Both the position numbers and the translations under genes were made by a program. The notes below the pieces were generated by a model. That model made no database searches, was not told where the DNA came from, and worked only from the letters and a program-made list of their open reading frames with translations. This document shows positions 1 to 9,887 of a DNA stretch of 64,000 bases, in pieces. Numbering within the stretch: position 1 is the first letter of the stretch; each line of letters starts with the position of its first letter. The DNA is taken from positions 248,001 through 312,000 of the forward strand of contig NZ_CP102278.1 in NCBI RefSeq assembly GCF_025149915.1, read 5' to 3'. Origin of the DNA: Coprococcus eutactus (lineage in GTDB: Bacteria > Bacillota > Clostridia > Lachnospirales > Lachnospiraceae).

Positions 1-693
1 AATGGTATATGTATCTGGCATGTGGGATTTGCTGGCAAGTTCAATGCTGCAATGGAGCTTTACCAGGTGCACAGAAACAGTTTTGTTATACAGGCTGCCA
101 GTGGAATCTGTCAGGATGAGGATTTCCTTGCGAGAATTAAGATTATGTTCTGGAAGGATATCACAAGATTTGCGTACAACAATGCAGAGCTGCTTATTGA
201 TGCTGTGGATGATTACCTCAAGGGGCCTGAGTATATCAAGACTCTTGACGGCGAGAAGAGTCTGAAGGAGCATAATGCCAAGAACGAGAAGCTTGTACCT
301 CTCTCAGATCTTGGATATTCAGGAGAACTCCCAACAGATCCGTACAAGTATGAGAGCCTCAACAGATTACAAAAGCTTTGGTATGTGATAACCATCAATG
401 GTCACCTTCTTCCAAACTTCCTGCTCAGAAGAACGCCTTATATCATCGCATATGATTGGTTCTTTGTTCCTGGTAAGAACTATATGAAGAAGACGCTTGT
501 GGCAGTGAACAAAAATAACATGACAGGTGCAATAAGACCAATTAACAGAAAGAAGTGCTTCGCGCTCATAAAGAGATACAGAAAGGTGCTTTCAAAATAC
601 AAGAAGACACATACGAAGGTGGATCAGGCATACAGGGATTCATTTAAGGAGATGACAACAGAGAAGTTCTGGAGAGATTATCTTCACATTTAG
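1..693 (+). CDS. GlfT2-like galactofuranosyltransferase, C-terminal part (5' truncated by window edge)
   Basis: The reading frame is open from base 1 and ends at 693, so only the C-terminal 230 residues or so are visible. The fragment begins with a GIxIWH-type segment followed by a helical, basic tail, which resembles the part after the catalytic GT-A domain in GlfT2-type galactofuranosyltransferases. The DxD motif would lie upstream and cannot be checked. The gene is followed after 36 bases by UDP-galactopyranose mutase, which makes the UDP-galactofuranose donor, and this context is the strongest support for the call. It probably adds galactofuranose units to a cell-surface polysaccharide. 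A GTG at 22 is an internal codon, not the start. Another GT2-family specificity is possible. Confidence 0.6.
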   Translation, partial: NGICIWHVGFAGKFNAAMELYQVHRNSFVIQAASGICQDEDFLARIKIMFWKDITRFAYNNAELLIDAVDDYLKGPEYIKTLDGEKSLKEHNAKNEKLVPLSDLGYSGELPTDPYKYESLNRLQKLWYVITINGHLLPNFLLRRTPYIIAYDWFFVPGKNYMKKTLVAVNKNNMTGAIRPINRKKCFALIKRYRKVLSKYKKTHTKVDQAYRDSFKEMTTEKFWRDYLHI

Positions 694-729
694 TAAATAT
701 ACAAAAAAGGATAAGGAGGATAAAGAGAT

Positions 730-1830
730 ATGGCAAAGTATGATTACCTCATAGTAGGTGCTGGACTATTCGGTGCGGTATTTGCATACGAGGCAAATAA
801 GAGAGGCAAGAGCTGTCTTGTTATCGACAAGCGTTCACACATCGCAGGAAACATTTACACGGAACAGATAGAGGGGATAAATGTACACAAGTACGGTGCA
901 CATATATTCCACACATCTGATAAGAAGATATGGGAGTATGTAAATCAGTTCGCAGAGTTCAATAACTATATCAACTCACCTGTTGCTTCATACAAGGATG
1001 AACTGTATAACCTGCCATTCAATATGAACACATTCAGCAAGATGTGGGGTATTAAGAAGCCTTCAGAGGCAAAGGCTATCATTGAGAAGCAGATTGCAGA
1101 CCTGAACATCGGAGAGCCCAAGAACCTCGAGGAGCAGGCTCTGAAGCTGGCTGGTACAGATGTATATGAGAAGCTTGTAAAGGGATACACAGAGAAGCAG
1201 TGGGGAAGACCTTGTACGGAGCTTCCTGCATTCATCATCAAGAGACTGCCTTTAAGATTCATATATGACAACAACTACTTTAATGATCGTTTCCAGGGAA
1301 TCCCTATGGGCGGATACACACAGATCATTGAGAAGATGCTTGAGGGTGCAGATGTCAAGACTGATACAGATTATTTCGACTTCATCAAGGAGAATCCAGA
1401 CATCGCGGACAAGACAGTTTATACAGGTATGATAGATGAGTTCTTCGGATTCCAGTATGGTCCGCTTGAGTATCGTTCAGTAAGATTTGAAACAGAAGTT
1501 CTTGATGAGGAGAATTATCAGGGAAATGCAGTTGTGAACTACACACACAGGGATGTCCCTTACACAAGAATCATTGAGCATAAGCATTTTGAGTTTGGCA
1601 AGCAGCCAAAGACTGTTATCAGCCGTGAGTACTCAGCAGAGTGGAAACCGGGTGTAGAGCCATATTATCCGGTGAACAATGACAAGAACAATGCGCTCTA
1701 TGAGAAGTACAGAGAGCTTGCTGAGACACGTAAAGACGTTATATTCGGCGGAAGACTTGGACAGTACAAGTATTATGATATGGACAAGGTAATAGCAGCA
1801 GCACTTGATTGCGTAGAGAACGAATTCTAA
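730..1830 (+). CDS. glf: UDP-galactopyranose mutase
   Basis: This 366-residue flavoenzyme interconverts UDP-galactopyranose and UDP-galactofuranose in the cytoplasm. An N-terminal FAD-binding Rossmann motif (GAGLFGAVFA, residues 11-20) is followed by the family-typical HIAGNIY and HKYGAHIFHT segments, and the C-terminal GGRLGQYKYYDMD motif closes the FAD site. The length is normal for Glf. A good AAGGAGG site lies just upstream of the ATG. It follows the GlfT2-like fragment closely and so forms the donor-supply half of a galactofuranose surface-glycan locus. A terminator follows at once. Confidence 0.96.
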   Translation: MAKYDYLIVGAGLFGAVFAYEANKRGKSCLVIDKRSHIAGNIYTEQIEGINVHKYGAHIFHTSDKKIWEYVNQFAEFNNYINSPVASYKDELYNLPFNMNTFSKMWGIKKPSEAKAIIEKQIADLNIGEPKNLEEQALKLAGTDVYEKLVKGYTEKQWGRPCTELPAFIIKRLPLRFIYDNNYFNDRFQGIPMGGYTQIIEKMLEGADVKTDTDYFDFIKENPDIADKTVYTGMIDEFFGFQYGPLEYRSVRFETEVLDEENYQGNAVVNYTHRDVPYTRIIEHKHFEFGKQPKTVISREYSAEWKPGVEPYYPVNNDKNNALYEKYRELAETRKDVIFGGRLGQYKYYDMDKVIAAALDCVENEF

Positions 1831-1840
1831 GACAAAGTAT

Positions 1841-1895
1841 AAAAAGACACATTTGGAGATTGGAGCTTTACAGTCTCTGAATGTGTCTTTTTTGT
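1841..1895 (+). terminator. Rho-independent terminator after glf
   Basis: AAAAAGACACAT (1841-1852) pairs with ATGTGTCTTTTT (1881-1892). An inner GGAGA/TCTCT pairing extends the stem, and a T tract follows. It closes the galactofuranose operon. Confidence 0.85.
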
Positions 1896-2000
1896 TTAGA
1901 GATATATACACTTTTGTCATAACGTGATAAAATCATCTTAATTGTGGGCATCAGTCCAGGGGGTAATTTTAATAACAAAGGGTAAAGGGCGTATGTTGTT

Positions 2001-5000
2001 ATGAGAAGAAAAAGGATAGGCGTACTCACAGCGCAGGCGGATGAGTATACTCAAAGCAGATTTCTTTCGGGTCTGTTTGAGAGATCAGCACAGCTTGGGT
2101 ACGATGTATGTGTGTTTTCGATGTATCTGAAATGCCAGGACACGAGTGATCGTGGAATAGGTGAGTCGAATATATTTAATCTGGTTGAATTTGGGGCGTA
2201 TGATGCTGTGATCATATTTACCGACAGAATAAAAACTCCGGGAATAGCTGAGGGACTTTTGTGGCGCTTGAAGCAGGAATATGAAGGCCCGGTTCTCGTC
2301 GTGGAGGATTATGTCGATGGGTATGATTCTGTAAATATAGATCACCGGGAGAATATCTGTAAGCTGACAGATCATCTGATAGATGTACATGGATATAAAG
2401 ATATAGTCCTGCTTAATGGCTGGGAAAATAATATCAATTCAGAAATGAAGAAAAAGGGGTTTCTGGACAGTCTTGGAAAACACGGCATGGAATGCAGAGA
2501 TTCCGATATATATTATGGTAATAACTGGTATGATTCGGGAAGAGAAATGGCGGATGAACTGCTGGATGACAGGGAGAAAATGCCGGATGCAGTTGTGTGC
2601 GCCAGTGACTATATGGCTTTGGGACTTGCTGCCGAACTCGAGAGAAGAGGAGTGAAGGTTCCGGAGGATATTGCACTTGTGGGATACGACACAACAGATC
2701 TGAATGATGAGAGAGCTATACCGCTCACATCTGTGGATATTCCAGCTAGACAGGATGGAATATATGTTGCTGACTGGGTAGATGCAAAACTTTCAGGGAT
2801 AGATCCGAAGCCGTACAAATGCAGGGCACGTATACATTGGGGTAAGAGCTGTGGATGTAAAAAGTGTATGGATTCGGCTGCTGCAGATCAGGCGTACAGC
2901 AGCAAGGACAGTGTCAGGGTGTGGAATATTGATTCCCAGATGGGGGCATATGACACATATTACAATCACTTGATGGAGGATCTTCTGTCACAGACTGATT
3001 ACAGAGGTTTTTTCAACACGGTGTTTCAGTATACACATCCAGATGGCAGTTTAAGGAATTTCAGCATATGCATGAATGAGTACTGGAATGCACCAGAAGT
3101 TATGATGGGGGCAAATGCACTCAGAGTAGGCTACACCAAGAATATATATAGAATCATAAAATATGGCGGATCAGACAGAAACAATGCTATAGATTTTGAT
3201 GAGTGTTTCGATGTGTCGAAACTTCTTCCAGAACTTGACAATGACAGGAATGAACCAGAGGCATATATATTTACACCGTTGAATTTTAATGACAGGTGTT
3301 TCGGTTATGCGGCGATCAGTGGGGGGGGCGCTTTCGAGTCTTACAGCGGACTTTACAGAGGCATGCTGAAGCAGGTCATGCAGGGGATGGAGGCGTTTTA
3401 CAGACAGGCAAATCTTCAGAAACTCATAGACAGGCTTAATGCTTCACAGACGAGAGATGACCTTACCGGTGTTTACAATTACAACGGATTTACTCATAAA
3501 TGCAGGGATATATGCGAAGATGCGTTGATGAATGGAAAGCGTATTCTGCTATTTGCAATAGATATGAAAGGGCTTGGACAGGTCAATACCAGATTAGGCA
3601 GAAAGACTGGTGATGATGCAATACAGGTACTTGCCGATATCATCATGTCTTCAATCAGTAAGTCAGATGTGTGCATGAGAATGTGCAATGACGAATTTGT
3701 GGTTGCTTCCAGAATGGAAGAGGAAAATGAAAATTATGCGAGGGACGTCATAGAGCGCATCGAGGCTGGAACAAGAAGGTTCAATGAGGTTAATAAAGAT
3801 GATTATAAAATAGAGATCTGTTATGCCGTGGATCGAGAGATGATCACAGGGGCGGAAGATCTTGACAAGTACATCAATGACCTTATAAATAATAAGAATA
3901 ATATGAAGATGAAGGAGTATATAGAAAGCTCCCGCAATCCGGAGCTCACTGAGGCGGATCTGGAAAGAGACAGAATGGTTGCAGAGATACTGGACAACAA
4001 TAGGCTCGCATATTACTTCCAGCCGATAGTGAATGCCAGGACAGGCCAGATATATGCCTACGAGGTACTCATGAGAACATCTGGTGATGAGTATGTGTCA
4101 CCGCTCGATATAATAGAGAGTGCGGAGAGGATGGGTAGACTCAGCGATGTGGAGCGGGCGACATTTGTCAATGTACTCAGTCTTGTGGAAGAGAAAAAAG
4201 ATGAGCTTGAGGGCAAAAAGATATTCCTCAACAGTATACCTGGTTGCAGACTTTCCGACAATGATCAGGAACTTATTGAGGAACTGCTTAGAAAGCTGGG
4301 AGATAAGATAGTTGTGGAATTTACGGAGGAAGCAGAACTCAGCGATCAGATGCTTGGAGAGATCAAGGAAAAGTACCTGGGGATGAATGTTGAGACCGCC
4401 ATAGATGATTACGGTTCCGGCTATTCCAATGTAAATAATCTTCTGCGTTATATGCCGAGGTATGTGAAGATAGACCGAATGCTTATGACCAATATACATG
4501 AAGATCCGCAGAAACAGCATTTTGTGAAAGACATCATAGAGTTTGCCCATGACAACGACATAGTGACACTTGCCGAGGGGGTTGAGCTTAATAAGGAACT
4601 TAGGGAAGTCATACGTCTTGGTGCGGATCTGATACAGGGGTACTATACTGCTAAACCTTCGTCTCAGGCAATCCAAGAGATAGACAAGAAGGTCGTCATG
4701 GAGATAGTTCAGTATAATCAGACGGAGACGACAAAGTACGGAAAGAAAACATATGTTATCACTGATGAAGATGATATATCCATGGTTCAGCTTGCGTTCA
4801 ACAAATATACTGCCCTCGATTTCAGAAAGATAGGAGAGGAATACAGACATATAAATATGACAGGCACGCCAGGTTTTAAATCAAATATTTTGATGAATAT
4901 AGGGGACGGCTTCAGAGGTGAGCTTCGGATAGACAGTATAAGCCTTGGAGGAGAAAAAGGAACCCCATGTATAAAGCTTGGAAACAACTGTGACGTCAGA

Positions 5001-5822
5001 ATAGTTCTGACTGGGGATAATGAACTGAGAACCGGAGGTATTCAGGTTCCAGAGTCGTCAAGACTGGAGATTGCCGGAGATGGAGATCTGAGGATAACTC
5101 AGGCAGGCGGCAAGTACTACTGCATAGGAAATGATCTGTCCTCAAGACATGGAGACTTGTATTTCAGCCAGGATGGAACTCTGTCTATAACTGCGACGGG
5201 GATGAGAGGTATAGGTATAGGTTCTGGACTTGGCGGCAACATATATATCAAGCAGGGAAGATTTGAGATAGACCAGCGTGGCCAGGAGGGTGTAGTAATC
5301 GGTTGTATGGATAGTGACTGTGAACTTCGAATTGAGAACTGTGATATAGAGATATATAACGGTATAGCAAGAAGTGTATCCATAGGCTCATACAATGGCA
5401 ATGCTGATATCCAGATAGAGAATATTTCCGGGAAGATATCCGGAGCATCCATCTCAACAGCAGTTGTGGGAACTCTGGGAGGCAGCAAATGCAGGGTGAG
5501 GATGCAGAACATCAATGTAGTCATGAATGTCAGATCCAACGAGTGTTATGGAATAGGTTGTAGGAATGGGGATACGGATATAGAGATAAAGTATGCATAT
5601 GTCAAGGTTGTGGCACAGGGAAGAAATGCTTATGCAATGGGAAATGGTAAACATACGGCGAAAATACTGTTTGTCAATTCTGATATTAACACTCAGGTCA
5701 CAAACAGTGTAGGAATGGATATAGGCGCGGATGAGAAAGACATAACAATAGGCAATGGCAGGGTCAGCTTTCTTATAAATGGAATGGCCAGGGACAGAGA
5801 GGTTCAGACTGTAGACTTGTAG
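2001..5822 (+). CDS. Sugar-sensor-like / degenerate GGDEF / EAL / beta-helix-like fusion protein
   Basis: This is a 1273-residue multidomain protein without a signal peptide. Residues about 4-285 form a LacI-type periplasmic-binding fold (start MRRKRIGVLT) but no helix-turn-helix precedes it; a CGCKKC cysteine cluster follows. A GGDEF domain (about 485-650) has a degenerate signature, MRMCNDEF, so cyclase activity is doubtful. The EAL domain (about 655-880) keeps EVLMR, EFTEE, DDYGSG, KID and AEGVE, so c-di-GMP phosphodiesterase activity is plausible. From about 955 to the end is a glycine-rich series of short beta strands with repeated IGSG, IGC and IGNG turns, resembling right-handed beta-helix carbohydrate-binding domains (Cthe_2159-like). 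The sensor-GGDEF-EAL part is a known type of arrangement; the cytoplasmic beta-helix tail is unusual. The start is the ATG at 2001, with a weak upstream GGG-rich site. Confidence 0.85.
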   Translation: MRRKRIGVLTAQADEYTQSRFLSGLFERSAQLGYDVCVFSMYLKCQDTSDRGIGESNIFNLVEFGAYDAVIIFTDRIKTPGIAEGLLWRLKQEYEGPVLVVEDYVDGYDSVNIDHRENICKLTDHLIDVHGYKDIVLLNGWENNINSEMKKKGFLDSLGKHGMECRDSDIYYGNNWYDSGREMADELLDDREKMPDAVVCASDYMALGLAAELERRGVKVPEDIALVGYDTTDLNDERAIPLTSVDIPARQDGIYVADWVDAKLSGIDPKPYKCRARIHWGKSCGCKKCMDSAAADQAYSSKDSVRVWNIDSQMGAYDTYYNHLMEDLLSQTDYRGFFNTVFQYTHPDGSLRNFSICMNEYWNAPEVMMGANALRVGYTKNIYRIIKYGGSDRNNAIDFDECFDVSKLLPELDNDRNEPEAYIFTPLNFNDRCFGYAAISGGGAFESYSGLYRGMLKQVMQGMEAFYRQANLQKLIDRLNASQTRDDLTGVYNYNGFTHKCRDICEDALMNGKRILLFAIDMKGLGQVNTRLGRKTGDDAIQVLADIIMSSISKSDVCMRMCNDEFVVASRMEEENENYARDVIERIEAGTRRFNEVNKDDYKIEICYAVDREMITGAEDLDKYINDLINNKNNMKMKEYIESSRNPELTEADLERDRMVAEILDNNRLAYYFQPIVNARTGQIYAYEVLMRTSGDEYVSPLDIIESAERMGRLSDVERATFVNVLSLVEEKKDELEGKKIFLNSIPGCRLSDNDQELIEELLRKLGDKIVVEFTEEAELSDQMLGEIKEKYLGMNVETAIDDYGSGYSNVNNLLRYMPRYVKIDRMLMTNIHEDPQKQHFVKDIIEFAHDNDIVTLAEGVELNKELREVIRLGADLIQGYYTAKPSSQAIQEIDKKVVMEIVQYNQTETTKYGKKTYVITDEDDISMVQLAFNKYTALDFRKIGEEYRHINMTGTPGFKSNILMNIGDGFRGELRIDSISLGGEKGTPCIKLGNNCDVRIVLTGDNELRTGGIQVPESSRLEIAGDGDLRITQAGGKYYCIGNDLSSRHGDLYFSQDGTLSITATGMRGIGIGSGLGGNIYIKQGRFEIDQRGQEGVVIGCMDSDCELRIENCDIEIYNGIARSVSIGSYNGNADIQIENISGKISGASISTAVVGTLGGSKCRVRMQNINVVMNVRSNECYGIGCRNGDTDIEIKYAYVKVVAQGRNAYAMGNGKHTAKILFVNSDINTQVTNSVGMDIGADEKDITIGNGRVSFLINGMARDREVQTVDL

Positions 5823-5850
5823 ATCTGCCGATATATTTATGTTTTTTATG

Positions 5851-5879
5851 TTGAGATAAAGTCTGCTGTGAAGTATAAT
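5851..5879 (+). promoter_or_regulatory. Sigma-A-type promoter for the O-acetylation operon
   Basis: TTGAGA (5851-5856), a 17-base spacer and a perfect TATAAT (5874-5879) lie 47 bases upstream of the MBOAT start. This shows that 5927 begins a new transcription unit after the EAL protein. Confidence 0.8.
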
Positions 5880-5926
5880 ACTGCCGATTAAGTGATTTTT
5901 AGAAAGCTTTTTTGGAGATAATAAGT

Positions 5927-7357
5927 ATGGTTTTTTCAAGTTTGATATTTTTATTTGTATTTTTGACTGCCAATCTCATAGTATATTTTGCAGTCCCAAA
6001 GGAGAAACGCAATAAGGTGCTTCTCATATTTTCATTAGTGTTCTACGCATGGGGTGGTCCGAGATATCTGCTGCTGCTGGCCGGCGAAACTCTGGTGAGC
6101 TGGATATTTGCGCTTAAGATCGACGAGGCGAGAACTGGATATACAAAGAGATCTGAGAAGTTCTATTTGGTTTGTGATATTGTGGTGATGCTTGGCTGCC
6201 TGGCTATATTTAAGTATCTCGGTTTCTTTTTCGGCAATTTTAAAATGATATTTGGCGTTCCAAAGGTGGTGCCGGAGCTGGTGCTTCCTATAGGAATATC
6301 ATTCTACACATTCCAGCTCATATCATATGTGGTGGATGTGTATAGAAACCAGGTGAGACCGCAGAGAGAGTTCTGGAAGCTTCTTCTGTACTCAAGCCTT
6401 TTTCACCAGTGCATAGCGGGACCTATCGTTAGATACGAGACAATAGCTGATGAGATAGACAATAGAAAGATAACAGAAAATGACATATATATGGGTGTCA
6501 GACGATTTACGGTGGGACTTGCCAAGAAAGCAATACTTGCCAATTCCTGTGCAAGCATCGCCGATACACTTCTCCCAGCCGGTGTTGAAAGCCTCAAGGC
6601 ACAGACGACACTTGGAATGTGGATAGGAATGATCGCGTATATGATGCAGATATATTTGGATTTTTCGGCATATTCAGATATGGCTATAGGAATGGGCAGA
6701 ATGGTTGGTTTTCATTATGATGAGAATTTCAACTATCCATACATGGCAAACTCAGTAAATAATTTCTGGAGAAGATGGCATATATCACTTAGCTCATTTT
6801 TCAGGGATTATGTGTACATACCGCTCGGCGGCAACAGGTGCAGCACTGCCAAATACATAAGAAACATGGCGATAGTGTGGTTCCTTACCGGAATGTGGCA
6901 CGGCGCGAGTTGGAACTATATATTTTGGGGGCTTTACTATCTAGCGTTCCTGCTCCTTGAGAAGTTCTTCCTCGGCGGAAGATTTGGACCTGTGGCATCA
7001 CACATATATACATTGCTTGTCATCCTGTTTGGCTGGACGATATTTAGGTTTGAGAATCTTTCTGAGCTTGGTACTGTGCTTGCAGGAATGTTCGGAGTTG
7101 GCACTTCAGGATTTGCAAATATGGCGCTTGGAACCGTGTTCCTCAAGAACATTTTCTTCCTTATATTTGCAGGAGTGGCATGTACCAATCTGGGCAAGAG
7201 ATTCAGAAAGACAATGATAGAGATGGGCAAGGAGAATGCGCTGGTGTTTAACGTGCATAATGTGCTGGAGATGATAACACCTGCCATACTTCTGATAGTG
7301 TCAGTGTTGGCGTTGGTTGGCGCGAGCTACAATCCGTTCCTGTACTTCCAGTTCTAG
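5927..7357 (+). CDS. MBOAT family O-acyltransferase (AlgI/DltB-like)
   Basis: This 476-residue polytopic membrane protein is expected to move acyl (usually acetyl) groups across the membrane onto an extracellular polysaccharide. The N-terminus (MVFSSLIFLFVFL) is typical of AlgI-like proteins. The conserved RRWHISLSSFFRDYVYIPLGG segment lies near residue 285, and the invariant histidine is in TGMWHGASWN near residue 323. I place the start at ATG 5927 because GGAGAT at 5914-5919 is correctly spaced to it; the TTG at 5912 is too close to that site. The next gene encodes a DHHW protein, the usual periplasmic partner in polysaccharide O-acetylation. The target glycan is unknown. Confidence 0.93.
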   Translation: MVFSSLIFLFVFLTANLIVYFAVPKEKRNKVLLIFSLVFYAWGGPRYLLLLAGETLVSWIFALKIDEARTGYTKRSEKFYLVCDIVVMLGCLAIFKYLGFFFGNFKMIFGVPKVVPELVLPIGISFYTFQLISYVVDVYRNQVRPQREFWKLLLYSSLFHQCIAGPIVRYETIADEIDNRKITENDIYMGVRRFTVGLAKKAILANSCASIADTLLPAGVESLKAQTTLGMWIGMIAYMMQIYLDFSAYSDMAIGMGRMVGFHYDENFNYPYMANSVNNFWRRWHISLSSFFRDYVYIPLGGNRCSTAKYIRNMAIVWFLTGMWHGASWNYIFWGLYYLAFLLLEKFFLGGRFGPVASHIYTLLVILFGWTIFRFENLSELGTVLAGMFGVGTSGFANMALGTVFLKNIFFLIFAGVACTNLGKRFRKTMIEMGKENALVFNVHNVLEMITPAILLIVSVLALVGASYNPFLYFQF

Positions 7358-7481
7358 GAAGGATGGGTAGAAAAACAGTTGGTTATAGAGACTTATTGAT
7401 TTAAAGAAATTGTATATTAGATCTCGGTCTGTGTTGGTATACTCAGGCGGGGAGACGAAAGTAGATTTGAGTGGATATGAT

Positions 7482-8972
7482 ATGAATAGAAGAAATTCAG
7501 GAAATAGTTCAAGACAAAATATCAACCGTAGCAGAAGACGGTATGTGAGAAGATATTCCAGAAGCCAGAAAATGAAGATCAGGAAGTTCAGGGCGATCGG
7601 GGTTCTGGCATTTGCGGCGATAATGGCGGTCGGAGCGTTTATCGGTCTGCTGTTCTTCGTAAGACCAAAAAAGTCTATGACAGAAAAAAGGGAATTGGCT
7701 AAATTCCCATCGTTTACGATAACATCATTTCTTGACGGTTCGTATTTTGAAGGTGTGTCATTGTGGTACTCAGACACATATCCGATGAGAGATAAACTTG
7801 TGGCGGCGGATCAGGGACTCAAGTCACTTTATGGCATAGAGACTGGAACCCAGATGGTTGGCGGAAACACTAAGGGCGATGATATCCCAGAGACTGATGA
7901 GAATGAAAAGAAGCAGAACTCCCAGACAACGGCGACAACTACCGAGGTGACAACCGAGGATCCAGAGATCGGACTTCCTGCAAGCAAGACAGGTTCCAAG
8001 GTGAATAAGGATGCCTCTACGGAAGACGGAACAGTGCAGACCGTTGATCCACCTGATTCGAAGGCCATGGATGCTGCGTTCCAGAAGCAGCTCCAGGATA
8101 ACCTCTATGTGAAAGATGGCGCGGCGTACAGCCTGTATTACTTTGTACAGGATTCTGCCACTGAGTATATAAATGCGATGAACAATGCGGCATCAAAGCT
8201 TTCTGGTGTGGCAGATGTATACGACATACTTGTGCCAAACAATTCAGGAGTGCTCCTTCCAGATGACGATCTTGCAAAACTTGGGGGCTCTGACCAGAAG
8301 CAGGCGATAGAATATTACTATAGTATGATGCAGGGCGTAAAAACTGTGGATATATTCGATACACTCAAAGAGCACAATGATGAATATATCTACTTCAGGA
8401 GTGACCATCACTGGACGGCGGACGGAGCTTTCTACGCATATGAGGAGTTTTGCAAGACCAAGGGCATAACAGAGATACCGCTTGATAAGAGAAAAAAAGA
8501 TATATTTAAGGGGTTCCTTGGCAGCTTCTACAATACCCTCCAGAATTCAGATATGAAGAAGAACCCTGATACCATATATGCTTATGAACCTATAGGAACA
8601 AATGATATGACTTACTGGAATGATGATGGTTCAGAGCAGAAGTGGAACGTTATAATGGATGTCAATGGTTGGGATAAGGGTACCCTGTACTCGACATTTG
8701 TCGGCGGAGATACACCGATGGCAGTGATAGAGAATCCAAAAGTCACTGATGGATCGACGTGCGTGGTGATGAAAGAATCATATGGAAATGCGTTCATACC
8801 GTTCCTAGTGGATCATTATTCCACTATATATATATTGGACTACAGATATTCAAATGTTAATGTAATAGACTTTGTTAAGGAAAAGCAGGCAGATGATCTT
8901 ATCTGTATCAACAACATATCACTCATAGGTGATGAAGATGTAGCAGCCACGATAAGCGGCGTGCTGCAGTAG
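7482..8972 (+). CDS. DHHW-family exported protein (AlgJ/AlgX-like O-acetylation partner)
   Basis: A protein of about 496 residues with a very basic N-terminus, one transmembrane segment near residues 37-60 and a long extracellular part. A low-complexity, Thr/Glu-rich linker (about 135-180) precedes the SGNH-like catalytic domain. The signature RSDHHWTADGA near residue 308 marks the DHHW family found beside MBOAT acyltransferases. A conserved ESYGNAF near the C-terminus fits the same fold. I prefer the ATG at 7482 (upstream GAGTGGA) over earlier TTG codons. It very likely acts with the upstream MBOAT protein to acetylate a surface polysaccharide. Confidence 0.88.
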   Translation: MNRRNSGNSSRQNINRSRRRYVRRYSRSQKMKIRKFRAIGVLAFAAIMAVGAFIGLLFFVRPKKSMTEKRELAKFPSFTITSFLDGSYFEGVSLWYSDTYPMRDKLVAADQGLKSLYGIETGTQMVGGNTKGDDIPETDENEKKQNSQTTATTTEVTTEDPEIGLPASKTGSKVNKDASTEDGTVQTVDPPDSKAMDAAFQKQLQDNLYVKDGAAYSLYYFVQDSATEYINAMNNAASKLSGVADVYDILVPNNSGVLLPDDDLAKLGGSDQKQAIEYYYSMMQGVKTVDIFDTLKEHNDEYIYFRSDHHWTADGAFYAYEEFCKTKGITEIPLDKRKKDIFKGFLGSFYNTLQNSDMKKNPDTIYAYEPIGTNDMTYWNDDGSEQKWNVIMDVNGWDKGTLYSTFVGGDTPMAVIENPKVTDGSTCVVMKESYGNAFIPFLVDHYSTIYILDYRYSNVNVIDFVKEKQADDLICINNISLIGDEDVAATISGVLQ

Positions 8973-9028
8973 CATCAGTTGTCTCAGATAAAGGATATCA
9001 ACAATACAACAAACCGGAGGAGATCGTT

Positions 9029-9814
9029 ATGGACAAATTAGGGTTTATAGGTATGGGAAATATGGCACAGGCACTCTGTGCAGGATTTGTTAATTCTGGC
9101 AAGGTAGCGGCGGGAGATGTGTATGCATATGCACCGCACTATGACAAATTGCTCGGCAATGCGGAGAAATATGGATTTACTCCGTGCAGATCACTTTCGG
9201 AGCTGGTGGATGCTGTGGACACTGTCATCATGGCATGTAAGCCCTACCAGATAAATGATGTCCTGGTGGAGATCGGAGAGAAACTTCACGGAAAGGCTCT
9301 GGTGTCTGTGGCTGCAGGATGGGATTTTAAGAAGTACAGCGAGTATTTTGACAGTTCAGTGAGGGTTCAGTTTGTGATGCCGAATACACCAGCCATGGTG
9401 TATGAGGGTGTCATGCTCTTTGAGGCGCAGAACTCACTTGAGGAGGAAGAACGTGCACAGATAAAGGATCTGTTTGCAGCCGTTGGAATAGTTGAGGAGC
9501 TTCCTTCAAATCTCATGGGAATAGGCGGTGCTGTTACTGGATGCGGACCTGCATTTGTGGATTTATTTATAGAGGGATACGCCGATGCGGCTGTAAAGTA
9601 CGGAGTTCCAAGACAGACGGCGTACAGACTGATATCACAGATGATCCTTGGATCAGCAAAACTACAGCTGGAGACCGGGGAACATCCGGGAGTGTTAAAG
9701 GATAATGTGTGCTCACCTTCAGGTACGACCATTTGCGGTGTGGCATCCCTTGAAGAGTCAGGGATAAGGAGCGCGTGCATAAAGTCTATAGACGCTATCA
9801 TGAACAAGAAATAA
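9029..9814 (+). CDS. proC: Pyrroline-5-carboxylate reductase
   Basis: A 261-residue cytoplasmic enzyme catalysing the last step of proline synthesis, NAD(P)H-dependent reduction of pyrroline-5-carboxylate. The N-terminal Rossmann motif is GFIGMGNMAQAL, the central MPNTPAMV segment is typical of ProC, and the C-terminal substrate-binding region contains GCGPAFV and DNVCSPSGTTICGV (the usual V.SPGGTT motif). The length is normal for the family. A CGGAGG site precedes the ATG. It is the last rightward gene before a convergent kinase gene and is followed by a strong hairpin. Confidence 0.96.
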   Translation: MDKLGFIGMGNMAQALCAGFVNSGKVAAGDVYAYAPHYDKLLGNAEKYGFTPCRSLSELVDAVDTVIMACKPYQINDVLVEIGEKLHGKALVSVAAGWDFKKYSEYFDSSVRVQFVMPNTPAMVYEGVMLFEAQNSLEEEERAQIKDLFAAVGIVEELPSNLMGIGGAVTGCGPAFVDLFIEGYADAAVKYGVPRQTAYRLISQMILGSAKLQLETGEHPGVLKDNVCSPSGTTICGVASLEESGIRSACIKSIDAIMNKK

Positions 9815-9815
9815 G

Positions 9816-9845
9816 ATAGGGGGTATCCACGGATACCCCCTATTC
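9816..9845. terminator. Hairpin terminator between convergent proC and histidine kinase
   Basis: A perfect 12-bp stem (9816-9827 with 9832-9843, core ATAGGGGGTATC) encloses a four-base loop. It sits between the converging ends of proC and the leftward kinase gene. The T tract is short on both sides, so termination strength is uncertain, but it could serve both strands. Confidence 0.65.
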
Positions 9846-9887
9846 TTAGGTTTATGTTTTTATGTTGATATTATCTGAACATTAATA

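Noticed and set aside
4098..4850. Long 250-codon antisense ORF inside the EAL gene
   Set aside because: It lies fully opposite a strongly conserved EAL domain, has no ribosome binding site or recognisable domain, and is typical shadow coding.
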